This document shows, piece after piece, positions 31,487 through 38,094 of a DNA stretch of 39,930 nt; the stretch's first letter is position 1; the number at the start of each line of letters is the position of its first letter. The notes below the pieces were generated by a model. The model was not told the origin of the DNA. It saw only the letters and a list, made by a program, of their open reading frames with translations, and did no database searches. The stretch covers positions 1 to 39,930 of the forward strand of contig NZ_BOMZ01000013.1 in NCBI RefSeq assembly GCF_016862455.1. The letters run 5' to 3'. A program made the translations under genes and the position numbers. This DNA comes from Actinoplanes utahensis. Its GTDB lineage: Bacteria; Actinomycetota; Actinomycetes; Mycobacteriales; Micromonosporaceae.

Positions 31487-32485
31487 ATGTGGCATTCGCA
31501 TTCGACCGTCTCACCCGTGGTGGAGGCGTGGACGACCTACCGGACCGGCAACGCCGGCCAGTGGACGCCACGTGACCTGCTCGCCGCGAAGGGCACGACC
31601 AAGGTGAGCGTGGTGATCCCGGCCCGCGACGAACAGGCCACGATCGGCGCCATCGTCGCCACGATCCGCCGGGACCTGGTCGAGCAGGTCCCGCTGGTGG
31701 ACGAGATCCTGGTGGTCGACTCCCGCTCCACCGACGCCACCGCGGCGGTGGCCCGCCGGGCCGGCGCCCGGGTGGTCAGCCAGGACCGGATGACCAGCGG
31801 ACTGCCCCGGATGGAGGGCAAGGGTGACGCGCTGTGGGCCGGGCTGGCGGCCAGCAGCGGGGACGTGGTCGCCTTCGTCGACGGTGACCTGCACGAGTTC
31901 TCCTCGCACTTCGTCACCGGACTGCTCGGGCCACTGCTCACCGACCCGGGCGTCGAGTTCGTCAAGGGCTTCTACCACCGGCCGCTGAACGGGCCGGTCA
32001 GCGTGGAGACCGACGGCGGCGGCCGGGTCACCGAACTGTGCGCGCGCCCGCTGCTGAACCTCTTCTTCCCGGAGCTGTCCGGATTCGTGCAGCCGCTGGC
32101 CGGCGAGTACGCCGGCCGCCGCAGCACCCTGGAGCGCATCCCGTTCGTCTCCGGGTACGGCGTGGAGATCGGCATGCTGATCGACCTGGTGGACCTGGTC
32201 GGGCTGGACGCCCTCGCCCAGGTCGACCTGGGCGAGCGCAAGCACCGGCACCAGGGCACCGAGGCCCTCGGCCGGATGTCCGCGCAGATCATGACGACCG
32301 CCTGGTCGCGGATGCACCGGCGCGGCCTGGCCACCGAGGCGCTGCCGCCGTCGAGCCTGCTCACCCAGTTCCGCCGGGGCGGCCAGGACGCCCTGCCGAA
32401 CCTGGACCGGCAGATCGCCGTCACCGACATCGTGGTGACCGAACGGCCGCCGCTGGCCTCCCTCGACCTGTCGGTGGCCGCCTGA
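31487..32485 (+). CDS. gpgS: Glucosyl-3-phosphoglycerate synthase
   Basis: A 332-residue GT-A glycosyltransferase of family GT81 that transfers glucose from an NDP-glucose to 3-phosphoglycerate, the first step towards glucosylglycerate and, in mycobacteria, methylglucose lipopolysaccharide. Donor-binding features VSVVIPARDEQATIGAIV and ILVVDSRSTDAT, the GKGDALW segment (111-117), the metal motif DGD (132-134) and the acceptor loop PLAGEYAGRRSTLERIPFVSGYGVEIGML are all present. The ATG at 31487 follows GGGGG at good spacing. Its TGA shares bases with the next ATG (TGATG), so the two glycosyltransferases are coupled. No dedicated phosphatase gene is adjacent. Confidence 0.92.
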   Translation: MWHSHSTVSPVVEAWTTYRTGNAGQWTPRDLLAAKGTTKVSVVIPARDEQATIGAIVATIRRDLVEQVPLVDEILVVDSRSTDATAAVARRAGARVVSQDRMTSGLPRMEGKGDALWAGLAASSGDVVAFVDGDLHEFSSHFVTGLLGPLLTDPGVEFVKGFYHRPLNGPVSVETDGGGRVTELCARPLLNLFFPELSGFVQPLAGEYAGRRSTLERIPFVSGYGVEIGMLIDLVDLVGLDALAQVDLGERKHRHQGTEALGRMSAQIMTTAWSRMHRRGLATEALPPSSLLTQFRRGGQDALPNLDRQIAVTDIVVTERPPLASLDLSVAA

Positions 32486-33585
32486 TGCGCGTCCTCATGA
32501 ACGCGGGACCGTGGCTGCCGGTCCCGCCGGTCGGGTACGGCGGCATCGAGAACATCGTCGCCAGCCTCGTCCCGGAGCTGCGCAGACTCGGCGTCGAGGT
32601 GGTCCTCGCCAGCGTCGGCGAGAGCACGATCGAGGCCGACGACCGGGTGACGGTCTTCGAGACCGGGCAGTTCGCGCACATCCAGCGTCCGTACAACCAG
32701 GTCATGGGCGTGGTGCAGGCGCACCAGCACGCGGTGCTGCGGGCCGCGCAGCGCGGCGACATCGACGTCGTCCACGATCACGTCGAGGCCGCCGGGCTGG
32801 TCAGCATGGCCGCGCTCGGCACCGACGCTCCCCCCGCCCTGCACACCCTGCACTGGGACCTGCGCAAACACCCCGAGCTGTACGGCACGTTCGACGGCGG
32901 TGACCGGGTCCGGGTCAACGGGGTGTCGGCGGCGCAGCTGGCCCGGGCCCCGCAGGCGCTGCGCGACCACGCGATCGGGCACGTGCACCTGTCCACGCCA
33001 CTGGCCGCCGAGCCGCTGCCGGACACCCCGCGCGGGCCGTACGCCGTGGTCCTGGGCCGGATCTTCCCCGGCAAGGGGCAGGATCTGGCGGCCCGGCTGG
33101 CGCACGAGGCCGGGTTCGATCTGATCCTGGCGGGGCCGGTCGGCCCGTACCAGAACGCGGCGGCCCTGGCCGGCGCCGACCCCGACAATCCGGACGTGCG
33201 TTTCTGGCACGAGAAGGTGGCGCCGCACGTCGACGGGGTCCGGGTGCGCTGGATCGGCACCGTCACCGGCCGGGACCGGGACCTGCTGGTGGCCGGCGCC
33301 CGGGTCGCCCTCTTCCCGCTGCGCTGGGAGGAGCCGGGCGGCACCGCGGTGGTCGAGTCGCTCGCGCTCGGCACCCCGGTCGTCGGCATCGCCCGCGGCT
33401 GCCTGCCCGAGCTGATCGAGGAGGGGCACACCGGGCTGCTGACCGGCGACGAGGAGGCGCTCGGCGATCTCGTGCACAAGGCCACCGCCATCGATCCGGC
33501 GGCCTGCCGGGCCGAGGCCGAACGCCGTTTCACCCCGGCCGTGATGGCCGAGGCCTACCTGAAGCTGTACGAACGGCTCCGCTGA
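32485..33585 (+). CDS. GT4-family glycosyltransferase
   Basis: A 366-residue GT-B enzyme. The N-terminal domain starts RVLMNAGPWLPVPPVGYGGIENIV and contains DVVHDHVEAAGLV; the C-terminal domain has VVLGRIFPGKGQDLAARLA and the nucleotide-sugar site LFPLRWEEPGGTAVVESLALGTPVVG, characteristic of GT4 enzymes. It is translationally coupled to gpgS. A role extending the glucosylglycerate product, for instance adding a second sugar to glucosyl-3-phosphoglycerate as bacterial MggA-type GT4 enzymes do, is an attractive inference; donor and acceptor are unproven. Confidence 0.88.
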   Translation: MRVLMNAGPWLPVPPVGYGGIENIVASLVPELRRLGVEVVLASVGESTIEADDRVTVFETGQFAHIQRPYNQVMGVVQAHQHAVLRAAQRGDIDVVHDHVEAAGLVSMAALGTDAPPALHTLHWDLRKHPELYGTFDGGDRVRVNGVSAAQLARAPQALRDHAIGHVHLSTPLAAEPLPDTPRGPYAVVLGRIFPGKGQDLAARLAHEAGFDLILAGPVGPYQNAAALAGADPDNPDVRFWHEKVAPHVDGVRVRWIGTVTGRDRDLLVAGARVALFPLRWEEPGGTAVVESLALGTPVVGIARGCLPELIEEGHTGLLTGDEEALGDLVHKATAIDPAACRAEAERRFTPAVMAEAYLKLYERLR

Positions 33586-33586
33586 C

Positions 33587-33612
33587 GTTTGTCACCGGCG
33601 GGCGGCGGGCAG
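33587..33612 (+). promoter_or_regulatory. Candidate SigB/SigF-type promoter of the first STAS-ATPase gene
   Basis: GTTT (33587-33590), a 16-base spacer and GGGCAG (33607-33612), 60 bases before the ATG at 33673. It has the same architecture as the promoters before the second STAS-ATPase gene and the sigma gene. It starts one base after the GT4 stop codon. Confidence 0.6.
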
Positions 33613-33672
33613 TGTGTGTGCCTGACGTCCGCCGGGCGTCGCCGCCCGCACGGTTCCCCGGAAGGGAGGGCC

Positions 33673-34425
33673 ATGGCCAGCCAGCTCGTCTGCCGGCCGG
33701 AACAGGACCTTCCGGTCGCGGTCCTGACGGTCAGCGGGACCCTCGACCGGGTCACCGGTGGCGCGCTCGGCGCGGCGGTGCGCCGCAGCCTGTCCGCGCA
33801 GCCGCTGCGGGTGCTGCTCGACTGCACCCGATTACGCGTCGCCGATCCGCTCGGGCTGACCGTCCTGGCGGACGTGGTCTGCCAGGCCCAGGAGTTCCCG
33901 GCGGCGCCGATCGTGGTGTGCGGCGCCGACCCGCGGACCCGCGAGGCGCTGGCCGCCGCGCCCGGCTGCGCCGGTCTCCACCTGGCCGGGGACTGCGCCG
34001 AGACGCTCGCCCGGGCGCGGGCCGAGGCCGCCGAGCAGAATCCCACCGCCGATGTACGGGTACGCCTGCGCCCCGTCCCCGAAGCCTGCCGGCAGGTCCG
34101 CCACCTGGTCGCGCAGACCTGCACCGCCTGGCACCGCGCCGACATCACCGCCACCACCGCCCTGGTCGCCACCGAACTGGTGGCCAACGTGGTCCGGCAC
34201 GCGCACACCACCATGGATTTCACCCTGCGGCTGCGCAACGGCCGGATGATCATGGCCGTCCGTGATCACAGCCGCCGGATGCCCCGCACCCTCGACCCGG
34301 ACGTCACCGACGCGGGTGGCCGCGGTCTGCGCCTGGTGCGTGACCTCACCGACGCGTGGGGTGTCCTCCCCGTCCCCGACGGCAAGGTCGTGTGGACCCA
34401 GCTCGCCGCCGGAGCAGCCGTGTGA
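33673..34425 (+). CDS. STAS-HATPase fusion protein (anti-sigma/antagonist type)
   Basis: A 250-residue protein joining two partner-switching modules. Residues 1-115 are a STAS-like domain (VAVLTVSGTLDRVTGGALGAAV, then VLLDCTRLRVADPLGLTVLADV) in which the usual phosphorylatable DSSG/DASG turn reads ADPLG, so it cannot be a standard RsbV-type switch. Residues 125-245 are an RsbW/SpoIIAB-like ATP-binding domain: N172 in ELVANVVRHA, D198 in VRDHS, and GGRGLRL (215-221). Cytosolic. The ATG follows GGGAGG. It is first in an operon with cheB and cheR, overlapping the cheB GTG (GTGA). It probably binds a sigma factor or another STAS protein. Confidence 0.88.
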   Translation: MASQLVCRPEQDLPVAVLTVSGTLDRVTGGALGAAVRRSLSAQPLRVLLDCTRLRVADPLGLTVLADVVCQAQEFPAAPIVVCGADPRTREALAAAPGCAGLHLAGDCAETLARARAEAAEQNPTADVRVRLRPVPEACRQVRHLVAQTCTAWHRADITATTALVATELVANVVRHAHTTMDFTLRLRNGRMIMAVRDHSRRMPRTLDPDVTDAGGRGLRLVRDLTDAWGVLPVPDGKVVWTQLAAGAAV

Positions 34426-35333
34426 CCCCGGCGCGCCGGGACATGGTCGCCGTCGGCGCCTCCGCCGGCGGCGTGCAGGCCCTGTGCGCGCTGGCCGGCG
34501 GCCTGCCCGCCGGCTACCCCGGCGCCCTGCTGGTGGTGCTGCACGTGTCCCGGGCCGCGCCGAGCGCGCTGCCGGCCATCCTGTCCCGCAGCGGCCCGCT
34601 GCCGGCCCAGACCGCCCGCGACGGCGAGCGGGTGCTCGCCGGCCGGATCTACGTCGCCCCGAGCGATCACCATCTCCTCCTGCTGGGCGGCCACCTCCGC
34701 CTCAGCCACGGGCCCGCGGAGAACTGTCACCGGCCCGCCGTCGACCCGCTGTTCCGCTCGGTGGCGCGAGCCGCCGGCCACCGGGCGATCGGGGTGGTGC
34801 TGTCCGGCTCCCGCGACGACGGCGCGGCCGGGCTGGCCGCGGTCGCCGCCCGCGGCGGGGTCACCGTGGTGCAGGACCCGGAGGACGCGCTGCACCCGAG
34901 CATGCCCCGGGCGGCGATGAAGGCGGTCCGGCCGGATCACACCGTCCCGGCGGCCGAGATCGGCGCGCTGCTGGCCGCGATCACCGCGGAGCCGCTGCCA
35001 CCGGATGCGGGCGCCGGCCGTCTTCCCGCGCCGGCCGGTCTCGGCTGCCCGAGCTGCGGCGGCCTCCTCCCGCTCGACGATCGGCCGCTGCCCCGGTTGG
35101 TGTGCCCCGCCGGGCACGCCTGGTCGCCGGAGAGCCTCCTGACGGAACAGTCGGAAGTCCTGGACGGCGCGCTGCGGACGGCGTTGCGCGCACTCCAGGA
35201 CAGGGCCGATCTGGGCCGCCGGATGGCCGGCGGCCACGACGAGCGGCTTCACCGGCTGGCCGACGACGCCGAGTCGGCGGCGGGCACACTCCGGCACCTC
35301 ATCGCCCGTCTCGGTGCGACCACCGCCGAGTGA
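34422..35333 (+). CDS. CheB-type methylesterase without receiver domain
   Basis: A 303-residue protein. The CheB catalytic domain occupies about residues 6-195, with catalytic S14 (VGASAGG), H41 (VVLHVS) and D133 (LSGSRDDGAAG). No phospho-receiver precedes it, so activity is not controlled by CheA phosphorylation in the usual way. The C-terminal 100 residues carry a zinc-ribbon-like CPSCGG ... CPAGHAW motif followed by a helical segment. The GTG start overlaps the STAS-ATPase stop. In such receiver-free CheB/CheR pairs the substrate need not be a chemoreceptor; none is encoded here. Confidence 0.9.
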   Translation: MTPARRDMVAVGASAGGVQALCALAGGLPAGYPGALLVVLHVSRAAPSALPAILSRSGPLPAQTARDGERVLAGRIYVAPSDHHLLLLGGHLRLSHGPAENCHRPAVDPLFRSVARAAGHRAIGVVLSGSRDDGAAGLAAVAARGGVTVVQDPEDALHPSMPRAAMKAVRPDHTVPAAEIGALLAAITAEPLPPDAGAGRLPAPAGLGCPSCGGLLPLDDRPLPRLVCPAGHAWSPESLLTEQSEVLDGALRTALRALQDRADLGRRMAGGHDERLHRLADDAESAAGTLRHLIARLGATTAE

Positions 35334-35354
35334 CGTACGGTAGCGTTCCGGAGC

Positions 35355-37193
35355 GTGCAACCGACCGACCCCCACTTCGAGGCGCTCCTGGCGTACTTGA
35401 AGGAATCCCGTGGCTTCGACTTCACCGGTTACAAGAGGTCCAGCCTCATGCGGCGGGTCGACCGGCGGATGAGCCAGGTGGACGCCGTCGGCTACCCGGA
35501 GTACCTCGACCATCTCCAGGTTCACCCGGACGAGTTCACCGCGCTCTTCAACACCATCCTGATCAACGTGACCGCGTTCTTCCGCGACGCCGAAGCCTGG
35601 GAGTACCTGCGGGCCGACGTGCTGGAGCCGATGGTGGCCGCCAAGTCGCCGGACTCGCTGCTCCGGGTCTGGTCGGCCGGGTGCGCGTCCGGCGAGGAGG
35701 CGTACACCCTCGCCATGCTCCTGGCCGAGATGCTCGGCATCGACCGGTTCAAGGAACGCGTCAAGATCTACGCCACGGACGTCGACGAGGAACGGCTCGA
35801 CGAGGCCCGGCAGGCGACGTACGGCGAACGCGACGTCCAGGGCCTCCCCCCGGAGCTCGTCGAACGGTACTTCGAGCAGTCCGGCGGGCGGTACACGTTC
35901 CGCAAGGACCTGCGCCGCTCGGTCATCTTCGGCCGCAACGACCTGGTGCAGGACGCCCCGATCTCCCGGATCGACCTGCTCACCTGCCGCAACACGCTGA
36001 TGTACTTCAACGCCGAGACACAGGCGAAGATCCTCGGCCGGTTCCACTTCGCCCTCGCCGAGACCGGGGTGCTCTTCCTCGGCAAGGCCGAGATGCTGCT
36101 CAGCCACAGCGCCCTGTTCACCCCGATCGACCTGAAACGGCGGGTCTTCCGGCGGGTGCCCCGGCTCTACGTCGCCCCCGGCGTCGTCTTCACCGACCCG
36201 CCGTCGTCCGACGCCACCACCGTCGCCGGCCTCGACGAACTGCGCAACGAGGCCCTCGCGGCGAGCCCGCTCGCTCAGCTGGCGCTCACCTCGGACGGTC
36301 TCGTCGCGCTGTCCAACCGGCAGATGGACAAGATCTTCGGGGTGTCGTCGCGGGACATCGGCCGCCCGTTCCGCGACCTGGACCTCTCCTACCGGCCGGT
36401 CGAGCTGCGCCGCTACATCGAACAGGCCCAGCTCGAACGGCGTACCCTGCGCGTCACCGACGTCGAATACCAGCGCGGCTCCGAGACCACCCACCTGGAC
36501 GTGCAGATCAGCCCGCTCAGCGGCGCCGACGGCAGCCTGCTCGGCATCAACCTGATCTTCCACGACATGACGGCGAGCCGGAGCCTGCAGGAGGACCTGG
36601 AACACGCCAACCAGCAGCTCGAAGCCGCGTACGAGGAACTCCAGTCGACGAACGAGGAACTGGAGACCACCAACGAGGAGCTGCAATCCACGGTGGAGGA
36701 GCTGGAGACCACCAACGAGGAGCTCCAGTCCACCAACGAAGAGCTGGAGACGATGAACGAGGAGCTCCAGTCCACCAACGACGAGCTCCAGAGCATCAAC
36801 GACCAGCTGCGGATCAGCACCAGCCGCCTGGACGAGGCCGACGCCTTCCTGGAGACCGTGCTGACCAGCCTGGAAGCCGGGGTCGCGGTGGTCGACCCGG
36901 ACCTGCGGATCCGGATGTGGAACCGGCACGCCGAGGACCTGTGGGGGCTGCGCTCCAGCGAGGTGATCGGCCAGCACTTCCTCAACCTCGACATCGGGCT
37001 GCCCATCGACCGGATCCGCCCGCTGCTGCGCGGCGCGCTCGGCCAGGACGGCGAGTCCGGCGACGTCCGGCTCGACGCGGTCAACCGGCGAGGGCGCGGC
37101 GTCACCGTACGGGTGGCGTGCACCCCGCTGCGCCGGCTGGACGGGCTCGCCGCCGGAGGAGAGGGGGCCATCATCGTGATGGAGACGGCCTGA
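35355..37193 (+). CDS. CheR methyltransferase with PAS domains and heptad coiled coil
   Basis: A 612-residue protein. The CheR N-domain (1-70) leads through INVTAFFRD (70-78) to the SAM-binding domain with RVWSAGCASGEEAYTLAM (104-121) and RIDLLTCRNTLMYF. A PAS-like domain covers about 295-405. A coiled coil (about 410-482) repeats the seven-residue unit EELQSTN / EELETTN about nine times almost perfectly. A second PAS domain covers about 485-610. It transfers methyl groups from S-adenosylmethionine to Glu side chains; the target is unknown, possibly the coiled coil itself or a partner (inference). GTG start 21 bases after cheB. Probably a sensor protein using PAS domains for redox or ligand input. 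Confidence 0.92.
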   Translation: MQPTDPHFEALLAYLKESRGFDFTGYKRSSLMRRVDRRMSQVDAVGYPEYLDHLQVHPDEFTALFNTILINVTAFFRDAEAWEYLRADVLEPMVAAKSPDSLLRVWSAGCASGEEAYTLAMLLAEMLGIDRFKERVKIYATDVDEERLDEARQATYGERDVQGLPPELVERYFEQSGGRYTFRKDLRRSVIFGRNDLVQDAPISRIDLLTCRNTLMYFNAETQAKILGRFHFALAETGVLFLGKAEMLLSHSALFTPIDLKRRVFRRVPRLYVAPGVVFTDPPSSDATTVAGLDELRNEALAASPLAQLALTSDGLVALSNRQMDKIFGVSSRDIGRPFRDLDLSYRPVELRRYIEQAQLERRTLRVTDVEYQRGSETTHLDVQISPLSGADGSLLGINLIFHDMTASRSLQEDLEHANQQLEAAYEELQSTNEELETTNEELQSTVEELETTNEELQSTNEELETMNEELQSTNDELQSINDQLRISTSRLDEADAFLETVLTSLEAGVAVVDPDLRIRMWNRHAEDLWGLRSSEVIGQHFLNLDIGLPIDRIRPLLRGALGQDGESGDVRLDAVNRRGRGVTVRVACTPLRRLDGLAAGGEGAIIVMETA

Positions 37194-37205
37194 CACTCCG
37201 TCCCC

Positions 37206-37312
37206 GGCCCGGCGTTCCACCCTCGGTCCGGGTACCCTCCCCGGCCGGACGTTCCGCCCCGGCTGAGTTTCCATCCCTGGCTGGACGTTTCATCCCCGGC
37301 TGGACAGGGAAG
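37206..37312 (+). repeat. Degenerate 18-19 bp tandem array containing a promoter
   Basis: Six consecutive units in phase (starting at 37206, 37224, 37243, 37261, 37279 and 37298), approximate consensus GGCYGGACGTTYCATCCC. The last two units supply the GTTT and GGGAAG boxes of the promoter for the second STAS-ATPase gene. Confidence 0.55.
37287..37312 (+). promoter_or_regulatory. Candidate SigB/SigF-type promoter of the second STAS-ATPase gene
   Basis: GTTT (37287-37290), a 16-base spacer and GGGAAG (37307-37312), 26 bases before the ATG at 37339. Same architecture as at 33587 and 39453. Confidence 0.6.
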
Positions 37313-37338
37313 CCCACGTCGAGCAGAAGGGCGATCCC

Positions 37339-38067
37339 ATGTCGATCCGATGCGAGACCCATGGCGACGGCACCAACCTGACCGCCACGGTGTCCGGCCG
37401 GCTCACGCTGACCGACGTCGTGTCGCTGCGTGACAGCCTGCTCAAATGCCTCGCCGAACAACCCGACGCGCTGCTCATCGACCTGGCCCGGCTGGAGGTC
37501 GACCAGCCGCTCGCCCTGTCGGTCTTCACCGTGGTGCTGCGCCAGGCGGCCCGCTGGCCCGGCACCCCGGTCCTGCTCTGCGGCCCCACCCCGGCCACCC
37601 GCCGGCACCTCGTCATCGGAGCGCACCAGCGGCTGCCGCTCTTCGCCGGAATCGCGGAGGCGCTCGCCCAGGTGCACAACGAACGGATCACCGTGCCGTC
37701 GTTGAACGAACAACTGCTTCCCCTCAGCGGCGCGCCCCGGCACGCCCGGGACGTGGCCACCGAAGCCTGCCTGCGCTGGGACCTGCCCGACCTGGTCGGG
37801 GCGGCCAGCCTGATCGCCAACGAGCTGGTGGCGAACGTCGTCGACCACGCCGGCACGATGATGACGTTGCACCTGTCGCTACGGGCCCGCCATCTCAACA
37901 TCGCCGTACGGGACGGATCACCGGCGCTCCCGGTGCCGCCGGTCGACGTCAACCCGGACTCGCTCGGCGGGCGCGGGCTGCTGCTGATCAACGAGCTGGC
38001 GTCCGCCTGGGGTTGTCTGCCGTCCGCCGACGGCAAGGTGGTGTGGGCGGCGATCCGCCGCCCCTAG
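37339..38067 (+). CDS. Second STAS-HATPase fusion protein
   Basis: A 242-residue paralogue of the 33673 product. Residues 1-112 are STAS-like (LTATVSGRLTLTDVVSLRDSLL, then LLIDLARLEVDQPLALSVFTVV) with DQPLA where a phosphorylatable Ser would be. Residues 120-240 form an RsbW-like ATPase with N166 (ANELVANVVDHA), D192 (VRDGSP) and GGRGLLL (210-216). It has its own promoter and stands convergent to the sigma-STAS gene, its most likely partner. With the first fusion it gives two candidate anti-sigma chains for one sigma factor. Confidence 0.88.
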   Translation: MSIRCETHGDGTNLTATVSGRLTLTDVVSLRDSLLKCLAEQPDALLIDLARLEVDQPLALSVFTVVLRQAARWPGTPVLLCGPTPATRRHLVIGAHQRLPLFAGIAEALAQVHNERITVPSLNEQLLPLSGAPRHARDVATEACLRWDLPDLVGAASLIANELVANVVDHAGTMMTLHLSLRARHLNIAVRDGSPALPVPPVDVNPDSLGGRGLLLINELASAWGCLPSADGKVVWAAIRRP

Positions 38068-38074
38068 ATCCGTT

Positions 38075-38092
38075 GCGGGCCTCGCGGCCCGC
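38075..38092. terminator. 7-bp hairpin between convergent genes
   Basis: GCGGGCC-TCGC-GGCCCGC fills most of the 27-bp gap between the second STAS-ATPase gene and the sigma gene; a shared bidirectional terminator. Confidence 0.65.
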
Positions 38093-38094
38093 GG

